64,000 nt of DNA. It comes from Bacteroidota bacterium (GTDB lineage: Bacteria; Bacteroidota; Bacteroidia; B-17B0; Aurantibacillaceae). The notes under the pieces were generated by a model, which saw only the letters and a list, made by a program, of their open reading frames with translations, did not search any database and had not been told where the DNA came from. The DNA is taken from the NCBI GenBank assembly GCA_013298715.1, contig JAAFIQ010000002.1:310001-374000 (forward strand), in the 5' to 3' direction. Position numbers and translations under genes: made by a program. Numbering within the stretch: position 1 is the first letter of the stretch; the number at the start of each line of letters is the position of its first letter. Of this stretch, positions 25,201-35,205 are shown piece after piece.

Positions 25201-25857
25201 ATGGGCAGTGAAAATAACATAAAAATAATGTTGGTTGATGATCATGAATTGATTTTAAACGGATTAAAATTTATGTTCGATGCGGAAACCGATTTTGAAA
25301 TTATGGCAACCGCTAAAAATGGCATAGAGGCAATTGATAAACTTTACCAAAATAAGATAGATTTATTAATAACCGATATTAAAATGCCCGAGATGAATGG
25401 GTTGGAATTAACCCGATTCACACGGCAAAAATTTCCTGATATTAAAATTATTGCACTTACTTTATATAAGGATACAGAGTTTGTGAAAGCAATTATTGAA
25501 GCAGAGGCAGACGGGTATATATTGAAAAACGAAGACGCAAATGAAATTAAAACGATAATAAGGCACATTATGAATGATGGCACCTATTACTCGAGAGAAA
25601 TAGTAACCATTTTGCGAGACGAATTAAAAAGTGAAAAATCTAAATCGAGTAATTTGCCCGAACTATCGAAACGTGAAATAGAAATTATTAAGTTAATTTG
25701 CCAAGAATTATCAAGTTTAGAAATTGCAGAAAAACTGTTTATTAGTAAAGCCACTGTTGATGTTCATAGAAAAAACATTGTGCAAAAATTGGAAATTAAA
25801 AGCGTGGTTGGTCTTATAAAATATGCTTTACAAAATGAGATTGTATCGCATTTATAG
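25201..25857 (+). CDS. NarL/FixJ-family response regulator
   Basis: A 218-residue protein. The receiver domain (1-120) has phospho-acceptor Asp59 in ITDIKMPEMNG and the conserved Lys in YILKNED. The LuxR-type HTH (about 150-215) contains LSKREIEIIKLICQ and KLFISKATVDVHRKNI. The ATG directly abuts the kinase stop codon, so the two are almost certainly co-translated partners. The dyads upstream of the kinase gene are candidate binding sites. Confidence 0.9.
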   Translation: MGSENNIKIMLVDDHELILNGLKFMFDAETDFEIMATAKNGIEAIDKLYQNKIDLLITDIKMPEMNGLELTRFTRQKFPDIKIIALTLYKDTEFVKAIIEAEADGYILKNEDANEIKTIIRHIMNDGTYYSREIVTILRDELKSEKSKSSNLPELSKREIEIIKLICQELSSLEIAEKLFISKATVDVHRKNIVQKLEIKSVVGLIKYALQNEIVSHL

Positions 25858-25904
25858 TAGTTAGTGATTAAGACTCAGTTATTCAGAAATTATAAAAACC
25901 ACTA

Positions 25905-28571
25905 TTAGAACAAACCTTTCGCTTTTTCTAAGGCATTGTTCAACCCCTCAATTTTTGTGCCCCTAGCTTGTGCATAAAATGCTTGCCCTCCGCCGCCGCC
26001 ATTAATTTCTTTTGCTAATTCTCTAATCAACGTTCCAGCATTTAAATTTTTATCTTTCACCACGCTATCAGCAAATACTATAGAAATACTTGGTTTGCCT
26101 TTTAATTCTTGCGCAACAACGCAAGCTAAATTTTCAACTTCGTTTCTTAATTCAAACAATAAATTTTTAGTTTCTTCGGCACTATTAAAATTAATTTTTT
26201 CAATAATAATATTTATTCCGTTTTTATTTAGAATTTTTGTTTTTAATTCAGCTTTTATACTTGCTGATTTTTCTTTATTTAACTCATGCAACTGCCTTTG
26301 TAATTCAGTATTTTCTTCTTGCAAAGCAATAACACTTTTAACAATGTCTTTACTACCTTTTAAAGTGGTTTTTAGAGTAGTTATAAGTGTTGTTTGATTG
26401 TCAAAAAATTCTTCAGCTTTAATTGATGTTACAGCTTCTATCCTTCTAATACCAGCAGCTACAGCTCCTTCGCTTATAATTTTAAAATATCCAATTTGTC
26501 CTGTAGAATTTACATGGCAACCGCCACATAGTTCTATCGAATAATTTTTATCGAATTCAACTACACGCACTACATCGCCGTATTTTTCACCAAATAAAGC
26601 CATTGCGCCAGTTTTTTTAGCATCTTCAATTGCCATGAGTTGAATATTGCCTTTAATATTTTCTCTAATTTTTGCGTTCACTAATTTTTCTATTTGATAA
26701 ATTTCTTCTTCACTTACTTTTGAGAAGTGCGAAAAATCGAAACGCAAATGTTCATCGTTTACTAAACTTCCTTTTTGTTCAACGTGCGTACCTAATATTT
26801 GTCTTAAAGCAGCGTTCATTAAATGTGTTGCTGTGTGATTGTTGGTGGTTAAGAGGCGCTCGTTACTATTAACTTTAGCATTAAATGTGTCTGCAATTTT
26901 TTCAGGTAGTTTATCTGTAAAGTGAATTATAACTCCGTTTTCTTTTCTGGTATTGGTAATATAAATTTTTTCGTTAATGGTTTCTAAATAGCCTGTATCG
27001 CCCACTTGTCCGCCACTTTCGGCATAAAATGGGGTTTTATTTAAAACTAATTGGTACTCTTCTTTGTTTTTTGCTTTTACTTTTCTAAAACGAATAATTT
27101 TTGATTCGCAAATTAATTCATCGTAACCAACAAATTCTGTTTCTTTTTCTTGTGTATCTGTTAAAGTTTTATTTTCTTCAACATACACCCAGTCATCCGT
27201 ATCTACAGCTGTTGCAGCTCTTGAACGATTTTTTTGTTCAAGTAAGGCTTCATTAAAAACTTTTTCATCAATGCTTAAATTGTAGCCTCGTGCAATTAAA
27301 CTGGTTAAATCAACCGGAAAGCCAAATGTATCGTATAATTCAAAAACTACTCTTCCATCAATTACTGTTTTGTGTGCAGCGTTAGTATCAATACATACTT
27401 GGTCAATACGTTTTAAGCCAATTTCTAATGTTTTATAAAATGATTGTTCCTCTTCTTTTATTACTTTTTCAATTAATTGCTTTTGTGTATTAAGTTCAGG
27501 AAAAGCTCCTCCCATTTGATGCGCTAAAGTGTGCACAATTCGGTGCATAAATGGTTCTTTTAAATTTAAAGATTGATAACCATAACGAATGGCTCTTCTT
27601 AAAATCCTACGAATAACATAACCTGCACCAGTGTTGCTTGGTAACTGCCCATCTGCAATACTGAAAGATATGGTACGAATGTGATCAGCAATTACACGCA
27701 TAGCAATATTTATTAGCTGTTGCTTTTTGTGTTTTTCTTCATCGTGTGTATTGTATTTTAAGCCGCTAAGTTCTTCAATTTTTCCAATCAAAGGCATAAA
27801 TACATCCGTATCGTAATTGCTTTGTTTGCCTTGTAAAACGCGCACTAAACGTTCAAAGCCCATACCTGTATCCACGTGTTGTTTAGGTAATTTAATTAAG
27901 GAGCCATCTGCACGCCTTTCAAATTCCATAAACACATTGTTCCAAATTTCAATTACTTGTGGGTCATCATTATTTACAAGCGTGGCACCATTTACTTTTT
28001 TTCTTTCTTCGTCACTTCTTCCGTCATAATGAATTTCGCTACAAGGCCCGCAAGGCCCCATATCACCCATTTCCCAGAAGTTATCTTTTTTATTTCCGTT
28101 TAAAATTCTATCCTCATCAATAAATTGTTTCCAAGTATCATACGCTTCTTGGTCAAACCCCAAACCATCGTCTTTACTTCCTTCAAACACGGTTACGTAA
28201 AGGCGCGATTTATCAATTTTATACACTTCTGTCAATAATTCCCAAGCCCATGAGATGGCTTCTTTTTTAAAATAATCGCCAAAGCTCCAATTACCAAGCA
28301 TTTCAAACATGGTGTGGTGGTAAGTATCAACACCTACTTCTTCTAAATCATTGTGTTTTCCACTCACGCGTAAGCATTTTTGAGTATCAGCCACACGAGG
28401 GTATTTAATAGGAGAATTTCCTAAAAAAATATCTTTAAAAGGCGCCATACCACTGTTATTAAACATTAGCGTGGGATCTCCTTTTACAACCATTGGTGCG
28501 CTGGGTACAATATGATGACCTTTACTTCTAAAAAAATCTAAAAATGTTTGACGAACTTTACTTGCTTCCAT
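25905..28571 (-). CDS. alaS: Alanyl-tRNA synthetase
   Basis: An 888-residue class II synthetase charging tRNA-Ala. The start [19 protein letters not shown] at 28571 is the standard one; the frame extends 21 codons further with no family similarity. The catalytic core occupies about 1-450, and the editing domain carries the zinc-binding HTATH and CGGCH motifs. The C-terminal oligomerisation/DHHA1 part ends with [15 protein letters not shown]. Length is typical of bacteria. It is divergent from the M23 peptidase gene and convergent with the response-regulator gene at 25201. Confidence 0.96.
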   Translation of the reverse strand: MEASKVRQTFLDFFRSKGHHIVPSAPMVVKGDPTLMFNNSGMAPFKDIFLGNSPIKYPRVADTQKCLRVSGKHNDLEEVGVDTYHHTMFEMLGNWSFGDYFKKEAISWAWELLTEVYKIDKSRLYVTVFEGSKDDGLGFDQEAYDTWKQFIDEDRILNGNKKDNFWEMGDMGPCGPCSEIHYDGRSDEERKKVNGATLVNNDDPQVIEIWNNVFMEFERRADGSLIKLPKQHVDTGMGFERLVRVLQGKQSNYDTDVFMPLIGKIEELSGLKYNTHDEEKHKKQQLINIAMRVIADHIRTISFSIADGQLPSNTGAGYVIRRILRRAIRYGYQSLNLKEPFMHRIVHTLAHQMGGAFPELNTQKQLIEKVIKEEEQSFYKTLEIGLKRIDQVCIDTNAAHKTVIDGRVVFELYDTFGFPVDLTSLIARGYNLSIDEKVFNEALLEQKNRSRAATAVDTDDWVYVEENKTLTDTQEKETEFVGYDELICESKIIRFRKVKAKNKEEYQLVLNKTPFYAESGGQVGDTGYLETINEKIYITNTRKENGVIIHFTDKLPEKIADTFNAKVNSNERLLTTNNHTATHLMNAALRQILGTHVEQKGSLVNDEHLRFDFSHFSKVSEEEIYQIEKLVNAKIRENIKGNIQLMAIEDAKKTGAMALFGEKYGDVVRVVEFDKNYSIELCGGCHVNSTGQIGYFKIISEGAVAAGIRRIEAVTSIKAEEFFDNQTTLITTLKTTLKGSKDIVKSVIALQEENTELQRQLHELNKEKSASIKAELKTKILNKNGINIIIEKINFNSAEETKNLLFELRNEVENLACVVAQELKGKPSISIVFADSVVKDKNLNAGTLIRELAKEINGGGGGQAFYAQARGTKIEGLNNALEKAKGLF

Positions 28572-28686
28572 AAAAAATAATAGGAGGTAAAAATAAGTAA
28601 AATTGAGGTTTTTGGGTGAGTAAACTTTAAACAAATCGAATTAGTTTTATTAAAGTTTTGTTATTATTTTTAGTGATTGCAAACCA

Positions 28687-29661
28687 ATGAGTAAAGCAAA
28701 ATATAGATTTAATACAAAATCGCTTACTTACGAAAAAGTAAAAATAAGCGTTAAGGAAATTGTATGGCGCGTTTTATCTTATCTTGCCACAGGCATTGTG
28801 TTTGCTACCATCACGATTATTATTGCACGTCAGTTTTTACCTTCTCCAACAGAAAAAAAGAAGAATCGCGAAATAGAAGCCTTACAGCTACAATACGATT
28901 TATTAAACTCAAAAATGGCACGTATTGAAGAAGTGCTAAAAGATGTAGAAGACCGTGATGATAATATTTACAGAACAATTTTTGAAGCAGAGCCTTTACC
29001 AAAAAGTGTACGTTTTGGTGGAAGCGGTGGAAACGACAAATATGCGGTCTTTGAAGGTTTTGATAATGAAGAATTATTAAAATATACGACCGAACGATTG
29101 GATAAAATATCAAAACGACTTTATGTACAAACTAAATCGTTTGATGAGGTAGTGCAACTAGCTAAAAGTAAAGAACAATTAATTGCCTCAATACCTGCAA
29201 TAATGCCAATTAATCAAAAAGATTTGTCTCATGCTGTTACAAGCGGCTTTGGTTGGAGAACGCATCCCATATATAAAACACAAGAGTTTCATCCAGGAAT
29301 GGATTTTTCAGCCGAGCAAGGCACACCAATCTATGCAACTGGAGATGGCGTTATAGAGCGTGCGGATAATTTAGCCCAAGGATATGGGAACCATGTTGTA
29401 ATTAACCACGGCTTTGGTTACCAAACGCTTTACGGTCACATGAGTAGAATTAAAGCAATACAAGGAAAAAAGGTGAAACGTGGAGAATTAATTGGGTATG
29501 TTGGTAGTACAGGTTTAAGCACGGCACCACATTTGCATTATGAGGTTATAAAGAACGGTGAAAAAGTAAATCCAATTAATTTTTATTACAACGATTTATC
29601 ACCGCAACAATACCAGCAATTGGTAGAAATGTCTAAACAATCAACCCAATCGTTTGACTGA
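28687..29661 (+). CDS. M23 family metallopeptidase (LytM-type), membrane-anchored
   Basis: A 324-residue protein with one N-terminal membrane helix (about 32-50), a coiled-coil stretch (about 57-95) and a C-terminal M23 domain (about 185-295). Zinc ligands are visible as H and D in FHPGMDFS and as HLH in APHLHYEV, so the enzyme should be active. It probably cleaves peptidoglycan crosslinks in the periplasm during growth or division, or regulates an amidase. Its last 8 bp overlap the start of the APC permease gene. Confidence 0.9.
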   Translation: MSKAKYRFNTKSLTYEKVKISVKEIVWRVLSYLATGIVFATITIIIARQFLPSPTEKKKNREIEALQLQYDLLNSKMARIEEVLKDVEDRDDNIYRTIFEAEPLPKSVRFGGSGGNDKYAVFEGFDNEELLKYTTERLDKISKRLYVQTKSFDEVVQLAKSKEQLIASIPAIMPINQKDLSHAVTSGFGWRTHPIYKTQEFHPGMDFSAEQGTPIYATGDGVIERADNLAQGYGNHVVINHGFGYQTLYGHMSRIKAIQGKKVKRGELIGYVGSTGLSTAPHLHYEVIKNGEKVNPINFYYNDLSPQQYQQLVEMSKQSTQSFD

Positions 29662-30967
29662 TAAGCCTCATAAAATTGAATTAAATACAGCCACCTCAAT
29701 TGTTATTGCGAATATGATTGGCGTAGGTGTTTTTACAAGTTTAGGATTTCAAGTTTTAGGAATTGAAAGTGGCTTTGCAATTATAATGCTTTGGGTAGTT
29801 GGAGGAATACTGGCACTTTGTGGCGCATTAACGTATGGCGAGATTGGGTCAGCTTTCCCTGAAAGTGGTGGAGAGTATAATTATTTGAGTAAATTGTATC
29901 ACCCATCCGTTGGTTTTTTGAGTGGTTGGGTAAGTGTTACTGTTGGCTTTGCTGCTCCAATTGCAGCAGCGGCTGTGGCTTTGGGTAATTATGTTTCAAA
30001 AATTTACCCAAGTGTAAATGCCATTTATTTGGCTTTGATCGTAATTGCACTTATAACCATTATTCATGCTATAACATTAAGAGCTGGTGCGGCATTTCAG
30101 CGGGTATTTACCTTGGTTAAGGTTATTTGTATAGTTATGTTTGTAGGTTTTGGCATGTTTCATATTCCGGTTCATACAATCAGTTTTGCCCCTAACAAAT
30201 TAGCCTGGCACGATATTTTTTCTCCTGCTTTTGCAGGCTCATTAGTTTATGTTACTTATGCTTACAGTGGTTGGAATGCGGCTGCCTATATTACCGGCGA
30301 AATGGAGAATCCAAGAAAGAATTTACCAACCGCCCTAATTTTTGGAACACTTTTGGTAACATTAATTTACACGGTATTAAACAGTATTTTTTTGTATTCA
30401 GTTCCAATTAACGAATTAAAGGGAGTTTTGGAGGTTGGCTATTTAAGCGCGAATAAAATTTTTGGTGTGCAATTGGGGCAATTTATGAGTTTGATTATTG
30501 CAGTGTTATTGGTATCAACCATAAGCGCTATGATTTTAACTGGGCCACGCGTTATTCAAAAAATGGGACAAGATGTAAAGGGTTTATCATTTTTTGGAAG
30601 GACTAATAAAAATAAAGTGCCCTATGTTGCAATTATTTTCCAATCTATAATTGCAGTAGTTTGTGTGCTAACCTCGTCCTTTGATTCGTTAATAAATTAT
30701 GTAGGGTTTACTTTAAATTTATTTACCTTATTAACGGTAGTAGGTGTTTTTATTTTACGTAAAAGGTTTAAAAATCAAAATCAAGGAGGTTATAAAACGT
30801 TGTTTTATCCAATAACCCCAATGTTATTTATAGCAATTTTGATTTGGATATTATATAACATTGTAATTAATAAACCAACAGAATCCTTAATGGGCTTAGG
30901 AACGGTGCTTGTTGGTTTAGGTGTTTATTTTGCAACTGAGGGGAAACGACACTCTAAGGGAAGCTAG
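29654..30967 (+). CDS. APC-family amino-acid permease
   Basis: A 437-residue protein with about 12 membrane segments. The first helix carries the glycine-rich TSIVIANMIGVGVFTSLGF motif of the amino acid/polyamine/organocation superfamily, and the conserved YAYSGWNAAAYITGEMENP loop lies near 200-220. Substrate is probably an amino acid, not specified further. The start is TTG at 29654, inside the M23 coding end (8-bp overlap); the next in-frame ATG lies inside the first membrane helix and would destroy it. Confidence 0.9.
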   Translation: MTDKPHKIELNTATSIVIANMIGVGVFTSLGFQVLGIESGFAIIMLWVVGGILALCGALTYGEIGSAFPESGGEYNYLSKLYHPSVGFLSGWVSVTVGFAAPIAAAAVALGNYVSKIYPSVNAIYLALIVIALITIIHAITLRAGAAFQRVFTLVKVICIVMFVGFGMFHIPVHTISFAPNKLAWHDIFSPAFAGSLVYVTYAYSGWNAAAYITGEMENPRKNLPTALIFGTLLVTLIYTVLNSIFLYSVPINELKGVLEVGYLSANKIFGVQLGQFMSLIIAVLLVSTISAMILTGPRVIQKMGQDVKGLSFFGRTNKNKVPYVAIIFQSIIAVVCVLTSSFDSLINYVGFTLNLFTLLTVVGVFILRKRFKNQNQGGYKTLFYPITPMLFIAILIWILYNIVINKPTESLMGLGTVLVGLGVYFATEGKRHSKGS

Positions 30968-30974
30968 TTAAATT

Positions 30975-30995
30975 AATCCCTTATTTTAAGGATTT
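30975..30995 (+). terminator. Possible weak hairpin after the permease gene
   Basis: AATCC-C-TTA, TTT, TAAGGATT with one bulged C, 8 bp after the stop and followed by T-rich sequence. Stem is AU-rich, so efficiency is doubtful. Confidence 0.3.
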
Positions 30996-31125
30996 ATCTT
31001 TGTTGAGTTTTTTAATATGTATTTTTCCTATATTCAACCAGTTAATGTGCCATGTTTGTGTGTTAGCGATTCTAATTTCTCAGATAAAAAGTGTACCCAA
31101 TTTTAAATAATTAAATTTTGTTTAA

Positions 31126-32856
31126 ATGATCAAATACTTAACAAACTCTAAATACGCCTTGGCGCTTATTTTTATTGCTACAATTCTACTTTATTTTAGA
31201 AGTGTTTTGTTCGATTTTTCTCCGCTTGATGAGCAATGGTTAATTGTTGAAAATAAAAATCTACTACAAAATAATTGTTTTCTAAAATCGTTTACTCAAC
31301 CATTGGGAGAGATTTATTACCGACCTCTACTAAATATAAGCTTTATTATAGATGCAAAATTAGGCGGACTCAAGCCTTGGCTTTTTCACACCACAAATTT
31401 ATTATTGCATTTGCTTTGTATATTCTCGTTATTCAAACTTTTAAAATTACTTTGTCAAAATAGTTTGTATGTATTTTTGCTTACCATAATTTTCGCAATT
31501 CACCCGTCAAATCTTCACGCCATTGCTTGGATTCCTGGTAGAAACGACTTGTTGCTTACCTTTTTTTTAATTAATGCTATTTATTGTTTATTTAAATTTA
31601 ATGAAAACAAAAATCGCAGGTTTCTATTTGCTCATTTATTATTTTTTGTTTTGGCTTTATTCACTAAGGAAAATTCCATTCTTTTTCCATTACTTTTTGT
31701 ACCAATTTTATTTTACTTAAAAGTTAATCGTAAAAATAAATTAGCCTTAGTTAGTTTATACGTATTATTTGTTGTACTTTTTCTCATGGCTAAATTTGCT
31801 GTAGTTATCGCCCTCCCAGCAAAGACTGTTACTAACTTCTACTATTTCTCACAAATACTTAAAGGCTTTTTAATTTATGTTGGCAAATTTATTTTTCCAA
31901 TAAATAATACTGTTTTTCCAACCGCAGAGAATTCAACAATATTTTACGGATTGATTGCGTTTTCTTTTATAATAATTGCTTTGTTCTATTTAAAAAAAGA
32001 TAAGCTTTTATTATTCTTTGTTTTTTTAGTAGGTAGTTTTTTAATTGTAATTTCCGCATTAGCAAAATTAGCTTTGGTTTCGAATTGTGATTTTCAGGAA
32101 CATCGCTTATATCCAGCAATTGCATTGTTTTTGCTAACAATGTCTCAAATTAAAATTAGTAATACAAAATATCTTCGTTCACTAACTTATGTGTTAGCTT
32201 TGTTTATTGTTTTCTTTTTTGTTATTTCTGAAATTAATTTAGGTTTTTATAAGACAAAACGATCATTTATTACTGAGGCTGTAAAACATAATAAAAACAA
32301 TTATATGTTGCATTTTATGAATGGAAAGCAGGAGTTTCAATCAAAAAATTATGAGCTAGCAATAGAGAACTACAATAAAGCTGTTCAATTAAATAGAAAT
32401 AATCTGGAACTATTTATGTGCAGAGGAAATGCTTATTTAGAAGTAAATAACTATGATTATGCTATTAAAGATTTTAATTATGCAATTAAAACGAGATTGG
32501 AGCAAAAATTTGTAATTACGAGATTCTTTGCAAACATTAGATTTGGTGAAGTAATTAACGCTATTAATGACTTAAGACTAATAACTAACTCTTTTGGAAA
32601 TACCTTTGCCATAAATGTTGGAAATATAGAAGTAAACGTTGCGTATGATAAAAAAATGAAACAGTTGAATGCCCAAATTCAAAGTCAACCCACAAATCCT
32701 GAATTATATTTGATGCGGGCAGAATTATTTATTGCCAAGAATAATGTAGAATTAACGTTTAATGATCTTAAAATGGCTCGAGCTTTGGCTCCAACAAATA
32801 AAAAAATCGAGAAGTATTATCAATCTTTTATTAAAGCGTATAAAATTGGAGCTTGA
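31126..32856 (+). CDS. TMTC/PMT-like multi-pass membrane protein with C-terminal TPRs
   Basis: A 576-residue protein. About 10-11 membrane segments fill residues 10-380. The first loop carries DEQWLIVENKN and YYRPLLNISF, the pattern seen in TMTC and O-mannosyltransferase-like (GT-C) proteins, and AWIPGRNDLL occurs near 135-145. The C-terminal about 180 residues hold TPRs (NYELAIENYNKAVQLNRNN and NYDYAIKDFNYAIKT). It could be a polyprenol-dependent glycosyltransferase acting on exported proteins; the donor-making GT at 34009 is close by. Specificity is inferred only. Confidence 0.72.
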   Translation: MIKYLTNSKYALALIFIATILLYFRSVLFDFSPLDEQWLIVENKNLLQNNCFLKSFTQPLGEIYYRPLLNISFIIDAKLGGLKPWLFHTTNLLLHLLCIFSLFKLLKLLCQNSLYVFLLTIIFAIHPSNLHAIAWIPGRNDLLLTFFLINAIYCLFKFNENKNRRFLFAHLLFFVLALFTKENSILFPLLFVPILFYLKVNRKNKLALVSLYVLFVVLFLMAKFAVVIALPAKTVTNFYYFSQILKGFLIYVGKFIFPINNTVFPTAENSTIFYGLIAFSFIIIALFYLKKDKLLLFFVFLVGSFLIVISALAKLALVSNCDFQEHRLYPAIALFLLTMSQIKISNTKYLRSLTYVLALFIVFFFVISEINLGFYKTKRSFITEAVKHNKNNYMLHFMNGKQEFQSKNYELAIENYNKAVQLNRNNLELFMCRGNAYLEVNNYDYAIKDFNYAIKTRLEQKFVITRFFANIRFGEVINAINDLRLITNSFGNTFAINVGNIEVNVAYDKKMKQLNAQIQSQPTNPELYLMRAELFIAKNNVELTFNDLKMARALAPTNKKIEKYYQSFIKAYKIGA

Positions 32857-32900
32857 AATTGTGATAAAGTAAAGTTGTTTTCTTCGTCGAAATAAAAATC

Positions 32901-33935
32901 CTACTCCACCCAATCTGCAATAAAAAGGTTGGTATCCCTGGTTCCACCATTTTTGCGATTACTGCTAAATATTAATTTTTTTCCATCGTAGCTAAACATA
33001 GGGAAAGCATTGAACATACTTTCGTTTGTTATCTGTTCTAAATTTTTTCCATATACGTCAATCATAAATAATTGAAAATCGTACCCTTTTTTACTGTGAT
33101 GGTTACTACTAAAAATTATTTTTTTGCCACTTGGATGAAAAAATGGTGCCCAATTAGCCTTGCCTAAATTTGTAATTTGTTTTAGGTTACTACCGTCTAT
33201 ATTACAAGTGTATATCTCCATATTAGTAGGCGCAACTAATCCTCTGCTCAATAATTCTTTGTATTCTTTTTGCTCATCTTCTGTAATTGGCCTCGATGCA
33301 CGAAAAACCAGTTGCTTACCATCCGGAGAAAAAAATGCACCACCGTCGTACCCCAAACCGCTAGTAATTTGTTTTTGATTTTTGCCATCAATGTTCATAA
33401 TCCATAATTCTAAGTCACCACTTCTATCGCTTGTGAAAACTATTTTGTCTCCCTTTGGCGATATGGTAGCCTCTGCATCATAACCTTTTGTATTGGTAAG
33501 TTGTTTAATTATTTTTCCTTTTTCGTTGGCAACAAAAATATCAAAACTATTATATACAGCCCATAAGTACTTGCCTTTAGTTTCAGGTACAGGCGGACAG
33601 CTATCGCCGCTTAAATGGGTACTTGCATACAGCACATCCTTTTTGTTTGGCATTATGTAGCTACAAGTGGTGCGACCTTTGCCATTGCTTATAAGTAGCG
33701 GCTTGTAGGTACTATCTTTAGCAGCTTTATCAATATCTAATTTAAAAATTTGGTCGCATTGCAAACCCCATTTTTTATTGTTGCTTTGAAACGATACAAA
33801 TTTATCATTTAATGAAAAGTAGGCCTCTGCATTATCGCCACCAAAGGTAAGTTGTTTTAAATTTTTTAAATGTTTTTCGTTTTGAGAAAAAATGAGTGTT
33901 GGAAGTAGCAACAGAGCTTTAAAAATAGATTTCAT
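32901..33935 (-). CDS. Secreted TolB-like (PD40) beta-propeller protein
   Basis: A 344-residue protein with a signal peptide (about 1-17, ending FSQ) and repeated PD40 blades of the TolB type: FTSDRSGDLELWIMNIDGKN, FSPDGKQLVFRASRP, FHPSGKKIIFSSNHH and FSYDGKKLIFSSNR. This makes a six- or seven-bladed periplasmic or secreted propeller. No peptidase or OmpA domain is attached. TolB-like proteins usually mediate protein-protein contacts at the envelope. No T9SS sorting domain is present. It is flanked by convergent and same-strand neighbours and looks monocistronic. Confidence 0.85.
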   Translation of the reverse strand: MKSIFKALLLLPTLIFSQNEKHLKNLKQLTFGGDNAEAYFSLNDKFVSFQSNNKKWGLQCDQIFKLDIDKAAKDSTYKPLLISNGKGRTTCSYIMPNKKDVLYASTHLSGDSCPPVPETKGKYLWAVYNSFDIFVANEKGKIIKQLTNTKGYDAEATISPKGDKIVFTSDRSGDLELWIMNIDGKNQKQITSGLGYDGGAFFSPDGKQLVFRASRPITEDEQKEYKELLSRGLVAPTNMEIYTCNIDGSNLKQITNLGKANWAPFFHPSGKKIIFSSNHHSKKGYDFQLFMIDVYGKNLEQITNESMFNAFPMFSYDGKKLIFSSNRKNGGTRDTNLFIADWVE

Positions 33936-34008
33936 ATTAAATATACTGTTATAGAACTTGAGATTAAAACTTAATTAGTATTTAAGGTATTAACAAATAA
34001 GTTAGAAA

Positions 34009-34719
34009 TTAATATTTTTTGAATCGCATTTGTAATACACCTAAAAACGCTTCTTTAAAAATTTTACTGCTCATTTTGCTTGTACCTAAAACTCTGTCTA
34101 CAAAAGTAATTGGTACCTCTACAATTCTGAATCCTTTTTTGTAGGCAGTATATTTCATTTCTATTTGAAAGGCGTAACCCATAAACTTAATTGTGTCTAA
34201 ATTAATCGTTTCTAAAACTTTTCGGCGGTAACATTTAAAGCCAGCTGTAGTATCTTTTACATTAAACCACAATATTATTCGCACATAAAGCGATGCAAAA
34301 TAGCTGAGTAAAATCCGTTTTCTATCCCAATTACTTACATTACCACCTTTTACATAGCGTGAGCCAACAGCCACATCAGCATTGCCTTCGCAGGCACTTA
34401 GTAATCGTAACAAATCGTCAGGATTATGACTAAAATCGCAATCCATTTCAAAAATATAGTCGTAATTACGTTTTAGCGCCCATTTAAAACCGTGTATGTA
34501 TGCGGTTCCTAATCCTAACTTTCCTTTTCGTTCTTCAATAAAAATTTGGTTAGTAAATTCTTGTTGAAGTTCTTTTACTTTTGCTGCAGTACCATCTGGG
34601 CTTCCATCGTCTACAATTAATAAATGAAAAGGGCGAGGCAATGAAAAAACTTTGCGAATCATTTTTTCAATGTTTTCAATTTCATTGTAAGTTGGAATTA
34701 TAACTAAACAGTTGCTCAT
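34009..34719 (-). CDS. Polyprenol-phosphate mannosyltransferase-like GT2
   Basis: A 236-residue enzyme of the dolichol-phosphate mannose synthase (DPM1) type: CLVIIPTYNEIENIEKMIRK at the start, IVDDGSPDGTA, then MDCDFSHNPDDL as the DxD site, and the family segment GYAFQIEMKYTAYKKGFRIVE (split here as GYAFQIEMKY and beyond). It lacks C-terminal membrane helices, as soluble or peripheral DPM1 enzymes do. It loads a sugar from a nucleotide donor onto a polyprenyl phosphate. The start at 34719 is chosen because the eight residues before it precede the GT motif and are not conserved. Confidence 0.9.
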   Translation of the reverse strand: MSNCLVIIPTYNEIENIEKMIRKVFSLPRPFHLLIVDDGSPDGTAAKVKELQQEFTNQIFIEERKGKLGLGTAYIHGFKWALKRNYDYIFEMDCDFSHNPDDLLRLLSACEGNADVAVGSRYVKGGNVSNWDRKRILLSYFASLYVRIILWFNVKDTTAGFKCYRRKVLETINLDTIKFMGYAFQIEMKYTAYKKGFRIVEVPITFVDRVLGTSKMSSKIFKEAFLGVLQMRFKKY

Positions 34720-34767
34720 TTTTTGAGAAACACGAATATACACATTATGATTTAATTGAAAAGTGTT

Positions 34768-34775
34768 TACATTTG
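34768..34775 (+). promoter_or_regulatory. -7 box (TACATTTG) upstream of the Nudix gene
   Basis: A perfect TAnnTTTG match 19 bp before ATG 34795. No clear -33 TTG at the proper spacing. Confidence 0.35.
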
Positions 34776-34794
34776 TTAACCTTTATAAAATAGT

Positions 34795-35205
34795 ATGCCA
34801 AATTTTAATGTACGCGTTTATGGAATTTTAATTGAGAACGATTGTGTTTTGGTTTCTGATGAAATTATTAAAGGCAAATTAATAACAAAATTTGTCGGTG
34901 GCGGATTAGAGTTTGGCGAAGGAACAAAAGCTTGTTTGATTCGCGAGTTTAAAGAGGAACTGAATGTTTTAATTAAGGTTGAGGAGCATGTTTATACAAC
35001 CGATTTTTTTGTAGAATCTGCATTTGGTAAAGACTCACAAGTTATAAGTATTTATTACAAAGTAAAGTTATTGGAAGAATTAAATCTCGAAAAAAAAATG
35101 GACGAAAATCAAACCTTACGTTGGATTAAATTAAGCGAGATAAGTGAAAATGATTTTACTTTGGTGATTGATAAGTATGTTGTAAAATTCTTATCTAAAA
35201 ATTAA
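34795..35205 (+). CDS. Nudix hydrolase
   Basis: A 136-residue protein. The Nudix box is GGGLEFGEGTKACLIREFKE followed by EL, matching G-x5-E-x7-R-E-x2-E-E-x-G-U closely, though the usual final Gly is replaced by Asn (EELNV). It hydrolyses nucleoside diphosphate derivatives; the substrate is unknown. Its stop codon and that of the convergent universal-stress gene share the TTAA at 35202-35205, leaving no room for a terminator between them. Confidence 0.88.
   Translation: MPNFNVRVYGILIENDCVLVSDEIIKGKLITKFVGGGLEFGEGTKACLIREFKEELNVLIKVEEHVYTTDFFVESAFGKDSQVISIYYKVKLLEELNLEKKMDENQTLRWIKLSEISENDFTLVIDKYVVKFLSKN

Noticed and set aside
28572-28634. 21-codon extension of alaS
   Set aside because: Hydrophobic residues unlike AlaS; the canonical [10 protein letters not shown] start lies at 28571.
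35202-35205. Overlapping stop codons of the Nudix and USP genes
   Set aside because: A shared TTAA is just compact convergent packing, not a functional element.
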